NCBI RefSeq assembly: GCF_023015615.1
Contig: NZ_JALKAJ010000003.1
Coordinates: 1 to 64,000, forward strand
Source of the DNA: Qipengyuania sp. S6317L1
GTDB lineage: Bacteria > Pseudomonadota > Alphaproteobacteria > Sphingomonadales > Sphingomonadaceae
Length of the DNA stretch: 64,000 bases
Direction: 5' to 3'
Part shown: positions 47,672 through 57,131 of the stretch, one piece after another
How the letters are laid out: each line of letters starts with the position of its first letter
How positions within the stretch are numbered: position 1 is the first letter of the stretch
Notes under the pieces: model-generated
Seen by the model: the letters and a program-made list of their open reading frames with translations, nothing else
The model's database searches: none
Told to the model about the DNA's origin: nothing
Program-made: the position numbers and the translations under genes

Positions 47672-49111
47672 CTATTTGGCCAAAAGCTTGCCCGGATTAA
47701 GCAGGCCCTTGGGATCGAGCGCGTCCTTGACGCTTGCCATAATGCCAAGAGCGACAGGATCGCTGAGGCGATGGAGATCGCCGACCTTCATCTGGCCGAT
47801 GCCGTGTTCTGCACTGATCGAGCCGCCCCACCGGGTTACCAGATCATAGACCCGCGCGCTGACTTTCTTGCCTTCGCTCTCTTCCCATTGGCCCGGCACT
47901 GCGCCGCTTGGCGCGAGCACGTGGAAGTGCACATTTCCATCCCCCAGATGGCCAAATGCAACCGCGCGGCTGCCTTTGAACTCGGATTCGATAGCGGGCG
48001 AGGCCTCAAGAATGAATTCGGGCATTTTTTCGACCGGCACGCTGATGTCGTGCTGCATCGCAGGGCCAAGCGCGCGTTCGGCGGCGGAGATGGAATCGCG
48101 CAAGGTCCAGAAGTCTTCTGCCTGTCGCTCATTCGCGGCAATTACGCCGTCCTCGATAAGGCCGTCCTGCACTGCCTGTGCAAGAGCTTCTTCCAGCCCG
48201 TCGCGCAAGGCCGCATCGTCACCTTCGACCGCGACACATTCGATAAGCGCGTTCCACGCATGGCGGTTTTGCAGTGGACTGCGCGCATCGGGAAGGTGGG
48301 CAAGAACACTGTCGAGGCAATGGTCGGGAATGATTTCAAAGCCTTCCAGGGTCTCTCCCAGCGCCCGGTCAATCCTGCGAAGAAGCGTGCGCGCATCGGG
48401 CAGGGCGCCAAGGCCCACCCATGCGGTCGCACGCGCCCGTGGCGCAGGAAGAAGGCGCAAGGTGGCCGCGGTGACGATGCCCAAAGTGCCCTCCGATCCG
48501 ATCAGGAGCTGCTTGAGGTCAAATCCGCGATTGTCCTTTTTGAGGACTGTCAAAGCGTTGAAGATGCTCCCGTCGGCAAGCACCGCCTCAATCCCCAGAA
48601 CCTGTGCGCGCATGGTGCCATGGCGCAGCACCTGCGTGCCGCCCGCATTGGTCGATATAAGCCCGCCAATCGTCGCTGACCCTTTGCCGCCAAGGGTGAG
48701 GGGGAAGCGCAGATCCGCCTCTTCGGCTGCCTCGTGAAACGTCTGTAGAATGACGCCCGCCTCGCAAACCGCCTGACCGGCGCCCGCATCAAGCGAGCGG
48801 ATCGCGTTCATGCGGCGCATCGACAAAAGCACCGAGGCGCCGCTTTCGTCGGGCGTTGCGCCGCCGGCCATTCCGCTGTTGCCGCCCTGTGGCACGATGG
48901 GCACGTCATATTCAGCGCAAAGCTTCACAAATGCGGCGACTTCCTGGGTCGATGCAGGGCTCGCAAGGCCCAATGCCTTGCCGGTGTAACGTCCGCGCCA
49001 ATCGGTAAGCCATGGCTCAAGATCGTCGGCAAGGGTGGTCCAGCCCTTTGGGCCGAGCATGTCGCCGGCCTTGGCTGCAAAACTGCTGAGGTGGGGAAAA
49101 GCTGCATTCAT
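47672..49111 (-). CDS. FAD-linked oxidase / D-2-hydroxyacid dehydrogenase (GlcD/D2HGDH-like)
   Basis: The 479-residue product has the vanillyl-alcohol-oxidase fold: FAD-binding VPIVPQGGNSGMAGGATP, RFPLTLGGKGSATIGGLISTNAGGTQVLRHGTMR, FDLKQLLIGSEGTLGIVTAATLRLLP, and the C-terminal catalytic region AVAFGHLGDGNVHFHVLAPSG and SAEHGIGQMKVGDLHR. Relatives oxidise D-2-hydroxyglutarate, D-lactate or glycolate; the substrate cannot be read off. The gene stands alone and is divergent from the secreted-protein gene. Confidence 0.92.
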   Translation of the reverse strand: MNAAFPHLSSFAAKAGDMLGPKGWTTLADDLEPWLTDWRGRYTGKALGLASPASTQEVAAFVKLCAEYDVPIVPQGGNSGMAGGATPDESGASVLLSMRRMNAIRSLDAGAGQAVCEAGVILQTFHEAAEEADLRFPLTLGGKGSATIGGLISTNAGGTQVLRHGTMRAQVLGIEAVLADGSIFNALTVLKKDNRGFDLKQLLIGSEGTLGIVTAATLRLLPAPRARATAWVGLGALPDARTLLRRIDRALGETLEGFEIIPDHCLDSVLAHLPDARSPLQNRHAWNALIECVAVEGDDAALRDGLEEALAQAVQDGLIEDGVIAANERQAEDFWTLRDSISAAERALGPAMQHDISVPVEKMPEFILEASPAIESEFKGSRAVAFGHLGDGNVHFHVLAPSGAVPGQWEESEGKKVSARVYDLVTRWGGSISAEHGIGQMKVGDLHRLSDPVALGIMASVKDALDPKGLLNPGKLLAK

Positions 49112-49296
49112 TGCGGCGTCTATGCCACACCGCTGGCCGATTTTACCAGCGCTTTGCGGCGATTGGGGCGCACATTAAGGCAGCGTTCAACGATCACTGC
49201 TAGTTCGTGTGCTTTCGCAGCGCCCGATCGTTGGCGCACCTGGTTTCGGGGTCTGGTTTTTGAGGCTCGGTTTTCCTGGAGGGTTGAAGGGACTTC

Positions 49297-49911
49297 ATGC
49301 CTAGCAGTTTCGCCTTTGCGACTTCGCTTGCGCTTCTTTTGCCTTTGGGCTTCGGAAGCGTTGCAGCAGGAGCAGACGAAACGCACGATGTTGCAACGCC
49401 GCTAACCCCCCAATGCACCGCGCCCGGTATCGAAAACGCGTCGCACAGCGAACCGCCAAAGGTTTCGCTGCAACCCGAGGTGAGCGCCGCCAACCCGTTG
49501 GAAGCACTTTACAATTCGCACAGGGCCAATCAGGTGCGGATCGAGCGGCGGGTGACCATCCGCATCTCGCCCTATCGCCAGAGCAGTCGCAACAGCCTGC
49601 TTGCAAGGCTGCCGCGTCAAGGCGTCTCGAGAACGTTTGAAGAGCGCAAGATGGACAATTGCGTGCCCGTGTCGGGTATCGCCGGGGTTCAGACGGGCAA
49701 TGGCAATCGCCTGCTGTTGTTTCTGAACGATCAGCGCATCGTCAGCCTCAATCTTGAGCGCGGATGCAGGGCGCGCGACTTTTATTCGGGCTTTTACATC
49801 GAGCGCAATGAAGATGGACGTTTGTGCGTCAAACGCGATCTTCTGCAATCGCGCAGCGGCGCAAAATGCGAGGTTGCAGGGATGCGCCGCCTCGTCGCGG
49901 TCGACGATTGA
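49297..49911 (+). CDS. Secreted protein of unknown function
   Basis: The 204-residue product has a signal peptide (FATSLALLLPLGFGSVAAGA) and four cysteines in the mature part, two in a repeated-looking C-terminal region (VSLNLERGCRARDFYSGFYIER, LLQSRSGAKCEVAG). The RVTIRISPYRQSSR segment is basic. I do not recognise a family; similar short exported proteins occur in Erythrobacter-like genomes. GGAGG and GAAGGG lie upstream of the ATG. Confidence 0.7.
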   Translation: MPSSFAFATSLALLLPLGFGSVAAGADETHDVATPLTPQCTAPGIENASHSEPPKVSLQPEVSAANPLEALYNSHRANQVRIERRVTIRISPYRQSSRNSLLARLPRQGVSRTFEERKMDNCVPVSGIAGVQTGNGNRLLLFLNDQRIVSLNLERGCRARDFYSGFYIERNEDGRLCVKRDLLQSRSGAKCEVAGMRRLVAVDD

Positions 49912-50069
49912 TTGTGCCGCAGCGCACGACCCTTCGCCCCATTTCTTGACTTTAGAGGCCTTTTTGGCCAAGCGGAGCGCACCTTCGTAACCGCGCTTGT
50001 GCAATGCAGCACCGAGGGCCATTGCGAAACGACTATAGTGCATCACTTTATCCGGACATATTCGAACAT

Positions 50070-51467
50070 ATGACATTTGCCGATCTCGGCCTTTCTCCCG
50101 AATTGCTCAAAGCCGTCGAAGAGGCTGGCTATACCGAGCCAACCGCTATTCAGGCTGAAGCGATCCCGCCCATCCTCATGATGAAGGACATCATCGGGAT
50201 TGCGCAAACCGGCACGGGTAAAACCGCAAGCTTCGTGCTGCCCATGATCGACGTCATGGCATCGGGCCGCAGACGCGCGCTTATGCCGCGCTCTTTGATC
50301 CTGGAGCCCACACGCGAACTTGCCGCACAGGTTGCCGAGAATTTCGAGAAATACGGCAAGAACCACGACCTCAAGATGGCGCTGCTTATCGGCGGAGTGC
50401 AGATGGGCGATCAGGTGAAGGCTCTGAACGAGGGCGTCGATGTTCTTATCGCGACGCCGGGCCGGATGATGGACCTGTTTGAACGGGGCAAGATCCTTCT
50501 TTCGGGCTGCGAGCTCCTGGTGATCGACGAAGCCGACCGGATGCTCGACATGGGGTTCATCCCGGATATCGAGTTCATCTGTGACAAGCTTCCGGAGACG
50601 CGTCAGACCATGCTTTTCTCGGCGACCATGCCGCCTCCGATCGAAAAGCTTTCCAAGAAATTCCTGAACAATCCAAAGCGGATCGAGACGGCCCGCGCGG
50701 CGACCACGAACAAGGATATTACCGCGTTCAAGATACCGGTCGATCAACGCAAGAAGCGCGAGACTTTGCGCTGGCTGCTCAAGAATGATCAGGTCGAGAC
50801 CGCGATCATTTTTGCCAACCGCAAGACCACCGTGCGCGAGCTCAACAAGAGCCTGCAGAGCCACGGTTTTGCCTCGAGCGAAATTCACGGGGACATGGAC
50901 CAGAGCTCGCGTCTGAAAGAGCTTGAGCGGTTCAAATCTGGTGATGTGAACATTCTTGTCGCCTCCGACGTTGCGGCGCGCGGGCTCGATGTCAAAGGCG
51001 TCTCGCACGTCTTCAATTTCGATACGCCCTGGCACCCGGATGATTACGTTCACCGCATTGGCCGCACAGGCCGGGCAGGGGCCAAAGGGCGCGCTTTCAC
51101 CTTGGTCTCCAAGGTCGACGAAGAGGCCATGGTCAATGTCGAGAAGCTGACCGGCAATCCGGTCAAAGTGTTCGGCAAGGAAGACGTGCGGGTTGAACTT
51201 GCCCAACCGGGCAAGAGCAAACCATCCGACGAGGATGCTGCCGAAGAAAAGCCCCAAGAGAAGAAGCCCACCCGAAGCCGCCGCGCGAAAAAGGACAGCG
51301 AAGACGAAGCGTCCAGGAAGCCGCGTCGTGAACGTTCGGAGCCATCGGAAGAAAAGCCCAAGCGCAAGACCCGCGCCCGCAAGCAGGACGAGGACGATGC
51401 ACCCGTGCCAGCAGGCGAGTGGAACGGTCCAAAGCCCGGTTTCCTCGACATAGGGTTCGGCGAATAA
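50070..51467 (+). CDS. DEAD-box RNA helicase (RhlE-like)
   Basis: The 465-residue product unwinds RNA duplexes with ATP. All motifs are present in order: Q motif in FADLGLSPELLKAVEEAGYTEPTAIQ, Walker A AQTGTGKT, PTRELAAQ, TPGRMMDL, DEAD, SAT in MLFSATMPP, then ARGLDV and HRIGRTGRAG. The C-terminal 85 residues are a basic, disordered tail (EEKPQEKKPTRSRRAKKD) that would bind RNA. ATG 50070 is chosen because the family starts MTFADLGL; a longer reading exists without a site. Confidence 0.95.
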   Translation: MTFADLGLSPELLKAVEEAGYTEPTAIQAEAIPPILMMKDIIGIAQTGTGKTASFVLPMIDVMASGRRRALMPRSLILEPTRELAAQVAENFEKYGKNHDLKMALLIGGVQMGDQVKALNEGVDVLIATPGRMMDLFERGKILLSGCELLVIDEADRMLDMGFIPDIEFICDKLPETRQTMLFSATMPPPIEKLSKKFLNNPKRIETARAATTNKDITAFKIPVDQRKKRETLRWLLKNDQVETAIIFANRKTTVRELNKSLQSHGFASSEIHGDMDQSSRLKELERFKSGDVNILVASDVAARGLDVKGVSHVFNFDTPWHPDDYVHRIGRTGRAGAKGRAFTLVSKVDEEAMVNVEKLTGNPVKVFGKEDVRVELAQPGKSKPSDEDAAEEKPQEKKPTRSRRAKKDSEDEASRKPRRERSEPSEEKPKRKTRARKQDEDDAPVPAGEWNGPKPGFLDIGFGE

Positions 51468-51491
51468 ACTCACCCGATTTGGGACGAGACG

Positions 51492-52139
51492 ATGTTTCCC
51501 AGCAAGACGCTTCCTGAGCGCCGGGCCGATTTCTGGGTCCATGCGGGCGGGCTTGCATTTCTCATTCCGGCGAGCATTCTTTTGGTCCGCGAAGCGAGCG
51601 CGCGCGGTGATGCGCTGCTGAATGCGGCGGTTGTCATATATGCGTGTGCGGCGCTGTTCTCGCTTGGCATTTCTTTCGCTTACCACTTACTCCCCCGCCA
51701 TGACTTGCGAGCCGTTCTGCGCCGCTTGGACCATGCCGCGATTTATGTCGTGATTGCCGGGGTATTCGGCCCGCTGCTGGTGGTGTGCGGCACGCCGAGC
51801 GCCTTCGTGATTCAGGGCCTTCTGTGGTTTTTCGCGCTCATCGGCGTCGGTTTCAAGCTTGCGGGAGGCAATCCTGATTCGCCGTGGTCGCTCATGTCCT
51901 ATCTCGGGATGGGCTGGTTTGCGCTTTTCGCGCTGCCTGATTTCACCGCTGGCCTGCCCAAACTGAGCCTTGCCCTAATTGCGGGGGGCGGGATTTTCTA
52001 CACTGTGGGGACGCTGTTCTATCGCCGCAAAGCGATGCTCTACCGCTATCCGATCTGGCACGCCTTTGGCACGTTTGGCGGGCTATCGTTTTTCGCCAGC
52101 ATCTGGATCGCAGTATCTGAGGTGGGCGTCGGGCCCTAG
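51492..52139 (+). CDS. Hemolysin III / PAQR-family membrane protein
   Basis: The 215-residue product has seven hydrophobic helices and the family histidines and serines: RADFWVHAGGLAFLIPAS, GISFAYHLLPRHDLRAVLRRLDHAAIYVVIAG, and YRYPIWHAFGTFGGLSFFASI. HlyIII proteins are seven-helix PAQR relatives; TrhA in E. coli tunes membrane fluidity. Its stop overlaps that of the convergent helicase gene. Confidence 0.9.
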   Translation: MFPSKTLPERRADFWVHAGGLAFLIPASILLVREASARGDALLNAAVVIYACAALFSLGISFAYHLLPRHDLRAVLRRLDHAAIYVVIAGVFGPLLVVCGTPSAFVIQGLLWFFALIGVGFKLAGGNPDSPWSLMSYLGMGWFALFALPDFTAGLPKLSLALIAGGGIFYTVGTLFYRRKAMLYRYPIWHAFGTFGGLSFFASIWIAVSEVGVGP

Positions 52140-54451
52140 CTCACCACGCTCACAAAGCTGTCGATCACGCGCTTTTCGCCCGCTTCTTCAAACTGGATGG
52201 TAAGCTTATTGCCTTCCTGATCGATCACGCAGCCTGTGCCGAATTTCTTGTGCTCGACCATGGCGCCAATTGCGATGTCGGAGCGGGGCGCTGCGGCGAA
52301 GCTTGCCGCCGAACGTCCGGGTTCCGCAAGCCGTTTTTGCTTGGTTTCATAGCCCGATGAAATCGCGCGCTGCCAACCGGGGCCGCGCGCCTGCGCACGG
52401 GTGGGGTTTTGCTCGGCGACATGGGCAAACGGGTCTTCGCTTTCGCTCCAGTTTGCGCGCCAGAGCGATGCGCCGCCGCTCATGGTCGTTTCGGAATCGA
52501 TGAATTCTTCGGGCAATTCCTCGATAAAGCGCGAGGGGATCGAACTGGTCCATTGGCCGTAAATCCGGCGGTTTGCCGCGTGCAGGATCGTGCATTTGCG
52601 CTTGGCCCGCGTGATCGCGACGTAAGCAAGTCGGCGCTCCTCCTCCAGAGAGGCAAGACCTCCTTCGTCGATTGCGCGTTGCGATGGGAAGACGCCTTCC
52701 TCCCAGCCCACGCAAAAGACATTGTCATATTCGAGGCCCTTGGCCGCGTGCATCGTCATGATGGTGACGGTCTCTTCCGCGTCGCTGCGGTCATTGTCCA
52801 TAACGAGGCTGACGTGTTCGAGGAAGTCGCCAAGGCTGTCATACTCTTCCATTGCGCGGGCAAGTTCGGAAAGGTTTTCTGCACGACCTGCGCTTTCGGC
52901 AGAGCGGTCCTTGGCGAGCATGTCGTTGTAGCCGCTTTCGTCGAGCACCTGTCGCAACAGATCCGAAGGCGGCATGACTTCGGCCGCCTCGCGCCACGCC
53001 AAGAATTGCCGCATCAGCGAACCGATGGTGTTCGCCGCGCGCTTGGGCAATTCGTCGCTGTCAGCCAGTTGCAGCGATGCCGCCGCGAGCGGCAGACCGA
53101 CCTGGCGCGCATGAATGTGCATCTTCTCAAGCGTCTTGGAGCCGAGCCCGCGCTTGGGCTGGTTATAGATGCGCTCGAACGCCAGATCGTCCTGCGGTTG
53201 AGCGATCACGCGAAGGTAGGCGAGCGCATCGCGGATCTCGGCGCGCTCGTAAAAGCGGAAACCGCCGATAATCCGGTAGTTGATGCCGACCTGGATGAAG
53301 CGGTCTTCGAATTCGCGCGTCTGATATTGCGCGCGTACGAGGATGGCGACCTGGTTAAGCGGCGCGCCCTCGCGCTCCAGCCGCTCTATCTCCTCGGAAA
53401 CGCGCCGCGCTTCTTCGGGTGCGTCCCATACGCCGATCACCTTGACCTTGTCGCCGCCGTTACTTTCGGTCCAAAGCGATTTGTCGTGGCGCTGCGAATT
53501 GGCGCTGATCAGGCCGGAGGCCGCTCCCAGGATCTGCGGGGTGGAGCGATAATTCTGCTCCAGTCGCACCACGGCGGTGCCCGGAAAATCCTTTTCAAAC
53601 CGCAGGATATTGGCAACTTCTGCGCCGCGCCATGAATAGATCGACTGGTCATCATCACCGACCACGCAGATGTTCTTGTGCGCCTGCGCGAGCAGTCGCA
53701 GCCACAAATACTGGACCGCATTGGTGTCCTGATATTCGTCCACCATGATGTATTTGAAACGCTGCTGATACTCGGCGAGAACATCGGTGTGCTTCCGAAA
53801 GATGTTCAGCATATGCAGCATCAAATCGCCGAAATCGCAGGCGTTGAGAGCCTTCAAACGCTCCTGATACGCACCGTACATCTGCGCGCCTTTGCCATTG
53901 GCGTAGGCTTCGTTTTCGGCTGCATCGAGATCATCGGGGTTGAGCCCGCGGTTTTTCCAACGGTCAATAAGCCCAGCCAATGAACGTGCGGGCCAGCGTT
54001 TCTCATCCAGCTCGTGATCGTTGATAAGCTGTTTCAAAAGCCGCAGTTGATCGTCGGTGTCGATGATCGTGTAATTGCTCTGTAGCCCGGCGAGTTCCGC
54101 ATGACGGCGCAGCATCTTGGCGCAGATCGAGTGGAAGGTGCCGAGCCACGGCAATCCCTCACCGGGTGCGCCCAAGTGGGCGGCCACCCGCTCACGCATT
54201 TCGCGTGCAGCCTTGTTGGTAAAGGTCACGCACAGGATCTGGCTTGGCCATGCACGCCGCGTTGCCACCAAGTGGGCCATGCGCGCCGTCAGCGCCGCCG
54301 TCTTACCCGTGCCAGCGCCAGCTAGCATCAGCACCGGCCCTTCGGTCGTCAACACAGCCTCACGCTGCGGCGGGTTCAAACGCGCAGCATAGGGCGGGAC
54401 ACCATTATCAGGCGCGCCGGAAGAAACAGATTGGGGCAATTGTGCACTCAT
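52136..54451 (-). CDS. UvrD/PcrA/Rep-type DNA helicase
   Basis: This is a superfamily 1A helicase of 771 residues used in excision and mismatch repair and in clearing RecA or RNA polymerase from DNA. Residues 26-51 hold the Q motif and Walker A (LNPPQREAVLTTEGPVLMLA, GAGTGKT 45-51), followed by VTFTNKAAREMRER, DEYQDTN, VGDDDQSIYSWRGAE, VRLEQNYRST, TMHAAKGLEYDNVF and VAITRAKRK. The C-terminal part (IAIGAMVEHKKFGTGCVIDQE) is the PcrA/UvrD tail that binds RNA polymerase. The ATG at 54451 is just downstream of a LexA site. Whether it is UvrD or PcrA cannot be decided by eye. Confidence 0.96.
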   Translation of the reverse strand: MSAQLPQSVSSGAPDNGVPPYAARLNPPQREAVLTTEGPVLMLAGAGTGKTAALTARMAHLVATRRAWPSQILCVTFTNKAAREMRERVAAHLGAPGEGLPWLGTFHSICAKMLRRHAELAGLQSNYTIIDTDDQLRLLKQLINDHELDEKRWPARSLAGLIDRWKNRGLNPDDLDAAENEAYANGKGAQMYGAYQERLKALNACDFGDLMLHMLNIFRKHTDVLAEYQQRFKYIMVDEYQDTNAVQYLWLRLLAQAHKNICVVGDDDQSIYSWRGAEVANILRFEKDFPGTAVVRLEQNYRSTPQILGAASGLISANSQRHDKSLWTESNGGDKVKVIGVWDAPEEARRVSEEIERLEREGAPLNQVAILVRAQYQTREFEDRFIQVGINYRIIGGFRFYERAEIRDALAYLRVIAQPQDDLAFERIYNQPKRGLGSKTLEKMHIHARQVGLPLAAASLQLADSDELPKRAANTIGSLMRQFLAWREAAEVMPPSDLLRQVLDESGYNDMLAKDRSAESAGRAENLSELARAMEEYDSLGDFLEHVSLVMDNDRSDAEETVTIMTMHAAKGLEYDNVFCVGWEEGVFPSQRAIDEGGLASLEEERRLAYVAITRAKRKCTILHAANRRIYGQWTSSIPSRFIEELPEEFIDSETTMSGGASLWRANWSESEDPFAHVAEQNPTRAQARGPGWQRAISSGYETKQKRLAEPGRSAASFAAAPRSDIAIGAMVEHKKFGTGCVIDQEGNKLTIQFEEAGEKRVIDSFVSVVS

Positions 54452-54462
54452 AGGATATTGGG

Positions 54463-54477
54463 GAACAAGTATAGAAC
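54463..54477 (-). promoter_or_regulatory. LexA (SOS) box of the uvrD/pcrA-type helicase gene
   Basis: On the minus strand GTTC-TATACTT-GTTC is an exact match to the alphaproteobacterial LexA operator, 12-26 bases before the ATG. The position relative to the start codon is the same as at uvrA. Confidence 0.85.
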
Positions 54478-54723
54478 AAATGTTGGGATTGCAATCTTGC
54501 ATAATGTGGGGGCGCACGCACCTGTCGGCAAGCGCCACTCCCCGACTAATCTTGGCGCTAATTTCTTGTGGCAATTCAACCCGTCCGGTTTTGTGAACGT
54601 CATTCGCTGATCCGTGGGCCTCACGCGATTGGGGCAGGGGGGGCAGGCTATGCGCCGCGATAATGGCCTGCCACAAGACGGTTGTTCGTCAGCGCTTGGG
54701 TTTCACCTTTCAAGGAGTATCCA

Positions 54724-55113
54724 ATGCCTAAATCAAACTATCACACCTCCGGTCTTGTCGCAGCAGCGCTGGGCTTTCTTGCAGCATCCCCCGCTCTTGC
54801 CGACGCGCCGCTCACCGCCGCGCAGCCGCAGGAAGATGGCGCCGGCGATGCAGCCCCTGAGGCAACGAACGCGCCGCAGCTTTCGGCAGGGCAGCAGGCA
54901 GAGATCGGCACATGGCCCGCCGACAAGCAGACCGCCTACATGAGTTGGCCGGAAGAGACGCAAGGTTACTACTGGGAGCTGTCCGAGCCGCGTCAGACAA
55001 TGTTCTGGATGCTTACCGACAAGGACAAAATTGCGCTTACGGCGATGACCGGCCCCGAACGCGAGGGGGCGTGGAGCCAGATTGAGGCACGTGCAGCGTC
55101 TTCTCCCGGTTAG
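54724..55113 (+). CDS. Small secreted protein, unknown function
   Basis: The 129-residue product has a signal peptide (LVAAALGFLAASPALA-DAP), a low-complexity acidic and alanine-rich stretch (QEDGAGDAAPEATNAPQ) and a C-terminal part with the tryptophan-rich IGTWPADKQTAYMSWPEETQGYYWELSEPRQ repeats of about 15 residues spacing W. It looks like a domain known only from Sphingomonadales proteins, not one that I can name. AAGGAG precedes the ATG. Confidence 0.75.
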   Translation: MPKSNYHTSGLVAAALGFLAASPALADAPLTAAQPQEDGAGDAAPEATNAPQLSAGQQAEIGTWPADKQTAYMSWPEETQGYYWELSEPRQTMFWMLTDKDKIALTAMTGPEREGAWSQIEARAASSPG

Positions 55114-55220
55114 GAAAGGCCTGACAAGAGGCAAGCGGTTGGTCGGGAGGACACACGGTTTGGGCGCTTATTCAGTCCTTTGCCGCCCTTTCCTGATCCT
55201 CTTCCTTATCAACCCTCGCA

Positions 55221-55265
55221 AAGGCAGACTCGCGCTTGGAAAAAGCGTGGGTCTGCCTTCCTTTT
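55221..55265 (+). terminator. Probable terminator after the small secreted gene
   Basis: AAGGCAGAC (55221-55229) pairs with GTCTGCCTT (55251-55259), continued by CGCTT/AAGCG with a small internal bulge, and followed by CCTTTT. The hairpin lies about 110 bases after the gene. Confidence 0.6.
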
Positions 55266-55408
55266 GGGAACTCGCCAACGGTCGCGCCAACGGTTGCGGC
55301 AGTGGTCGCGCTGGGCAGACAATTTGGTTTTTTTCGGAACGATGCCGGTGATGGTTGATTAACTTAGCATCGACGGAACGGAAAAAAGGACAATCACAGG
55401 ACAAGCCC

Positions 55409-55711
55409 ATGAAGAACCTTGTAGCAAGCCTCATCACCGCAGCATCCATTGCAACACTCAGCGTCGGAGGAACCGCTCTGGCAGAGGGCGACGAATATTC
55501 TTCCCGCGATGGTTCGACCAAGGCGCAAACGCCGGTGATTATCGAGCGCAACGACGACGGCAAGGCGACCAAGGTTCGCGTCAACGGCAAGGTCTATGAT
55601 GTGTGCATGAATGACGATCATGACGGCTGCATCAATCCGCGTGCAGCAGGCCTTGATTGGGGCAATCGCCCGCTTGATTACTGGCCGGGCAAGCCCGCGA
55701 GCCAGATGTAA
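55409..55711 (+). CDS. Small secreted acidic protein, unknown function
   Basis: The 100-residue product has a signal peptide (NLVASLITAASIATLSVGGTALA) and a mature domain of about 75 residues with two cysteines (VYDVCMNDDHDGCINPR) that may form a disulfide. The pattern GKVYDVCMNDDHDGCINPRAAG is a conserved-looking motif, but I cannot assign a family. The ATG at 55409 follows AGGAC. A strong terminator follows. Confidence 0.75.
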   Translation: MKNLVASLITAASIATLSVGGTALAEGDEYSSRDGSTKAQTPVIIERNDDGKATKVRVNGKVYDVCMNDDHDGCINPRAAGLDWGNRPLDYWPGKPASQM

Positions 55712-55732
55712 GATCGCAAAACTGGCGACAAC

Positions 55733-55765
55733 AAAAAAGGGCAGCGGTTTACGCTGCCCTTTTTT
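55733..55765. terminator. Bidirectional Rho-independent terminator
   Basis: AAAAAAGGGCAGCG pairs with CGCTGCCCTTTTTT around a GTTTA loop, so it has T tracts on both strands. It ends the small secreted gene on the plus strand and rsmD on the minus strand. Confidence 0.93.
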
Positions 55766-55787
55766 GTGTCTGATGTCGCAAGGCGAG

Positions 55788-56333
55788 TCAGGCAGCGCGC
55801 TGCATGATGTGAAGGCGTGCTTTTCCGACCTTGCGGCTTGTCTCGACGGTGAGACCCTTGATCTGGGGTTCTTCGTCAAATGCGGTTTCCAGCGCGATCC
55901 ACGTGGCCTCGCCAATCCAGCCAAGGCGCAGCATCCGGTCAAGCGCCACTTCGCCAGCGCCAGAGCGATAGGGCGGGTCGAGCAGGATCAGGTCGAGCGG
56001 TTCCTTTGCTGCGCGAAGGCCCATCACGGAACCTGCTTCCACGGTGCAACGTCCACGCGCATCCAGCGCCGTGATATTGGCGCGGATCATGTCCGCGGCG
56101 TCACGGTCCTGTTCAACGAAAAGGCAATGCGCAGCGCCCCTCGAAAGCGCCTCGAGCCCCAACGCGCCCGAACCTGCGAACAGGTCGGCGATGCGCAAAT
56201 CCTCAAAGCTTCCCAGCCGGCTTGTGAGCATGGAGAACAATGTCTCGCGCGTGCGATCGGCGGTAGGGCGGGTGGCATCGCCCTTGGGCGCGGAAAGCTT
56301 ACGCCCGCGCCATTCGCCAGCGATAATGCGCAT
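55788..56333 (-). CDS. rsmD: 16S rRNA (guanine(966)-N2)-methyltransferase RsmD
   Basis: RsmD methylates G966 in the 30S subunit. The 181-residue product has the conserved start MRIIAGEWRGRKLSAPKG, ATRPTADRTRETLFSML, motif I DLFAGSGALGLEALSRG, the catalytic LILLDPPY and a short end. Its ATG overlaps the stop of the pseudouridine synthase gene by one base (TGATG), so the two rRNA-modification genes are translationally coupled. Confidence 0.95.
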   Translation of the reverse strand: MRIIAGEWRGRKLSAPKGDATRPTADRTRETLFSMLTSRLGSFEDLRIADLFAGSGALGLEALSRGAAHCLFVEQDRDAADMIRANITALDARGRCTVEAGSVMGLRAAKEPLDLILLDPPYRSGAGEVALDRMLRLGWIGEATWIALETAFDEEPQIKGLTVETSRKVGKARLHIMQRAA

Positions 56334-57121
56334 CAACGGCGCCCTCCCTTGAGGCTCGCGACAAAGCGATCAAGGTCGCCCTTCTTGATGCGCGCCGCCT
56401 GTCCACGCGGCAAGTCGCCCAGCGCAAAGGGGCCATAGCCGATGCGGATAAGCCGGTTCACCTTGAGCCCGAGATATTCAAGCACGCGGCGAACCTCACG
56501 GTTCTTGCCTTCGGTGATGGTGATCTCGATCCAGTGGTTCTTGTGCCCCTTACCGCCCGATCCATGATCGAGATTGGCGTCAATCGGACCATAGCGGATG
56601 CCCTCGATTTCAACGCCTTCGCTCAACGCTTCGAGCTGTTCTTGCGCGATCTCGCCAAACGCCCTGGCGCGGTAGGTGCGCGGGATGCCTGATGAAGGCA
56701 ATTCCATGGTGCGTTTGAGGCCGCCATCATTGGTGAGAAGCAACAGCCCCTCGGTGTTGAGGTCGAGTCGCCCGATGGGCATCATGCGCGGAGTGCCCTT
56801 GGGAAGGGCGTTCACCAGGGCCGAATAAATCGTCGCACGGCCCGCAGGATCGCGTTCTGCGGTGATGAGTCCGGTCGGCTTGTTGAACGCGAAAAGCTGC
56901 GCGGGCTCAGGTCCGCCGACGGGTTTCCCATCGACGCTGACGCCGCGCAAGTCCTTGAGAAAGGTTGCAGGCGTCTCGACCGGCTTTCCATCAAGGGTGA
57001 CGCGTTTGTCAGCGATCATGCGCTCAATCTCGCGGCGCGAGGCAACGCCAGCGCGCGCGAGCAGTTTGGCGATACGGTCGCCCTCTGGGCGATCCTCTGA
57101 CTTTTTGGGGTTTGTGGGCAT
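56333..57121 (-). CDS. rluB: rRNA pseudouridine synthase, RluB-type
   Basis: RluB-type enzymes isomerise U2605 in 23S rRNA. The 262-residue product has an S4 RNA-binding domain (RIAKLLARAGVASRREIERMIADKRVTLDG) and the catalytic aspartate in MPIGRLDLNTEGLLLLTNDG. The end GKNREVRRVLEYLGLKVNRLIRIGYGPF is typical of RluB/RsuA. RsuA and RluE are less likely by the S4 domain spacing, but the exact position modified is inferred. Confidence 0.92.
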   Translation of the reverse strand: MPTNPKKSEDRPEGDRIAKLLARAGVASRREIERMIADKRVTLDGKPVETPATFLKDLRGVSVDGKPVGGPEPAQLFAFNKPTGLITAERDPAGRATIYSALVNALPKGTPRMMPIGRLDLNTEGLLLLTNDGGLKRTMELPSSGIPRTYRARAFGEIAQEQLEALSEGVEIEGIRYGPIDANLDHGSGGKGHKNHWIEITITEGKNREVRRVLEYLGLKVNRLIRIGYGPFALGDLPRGQAARIKKGDLDRFVASLKGGRR

Positions 57122-57131
57122 GAAAAGCCCC

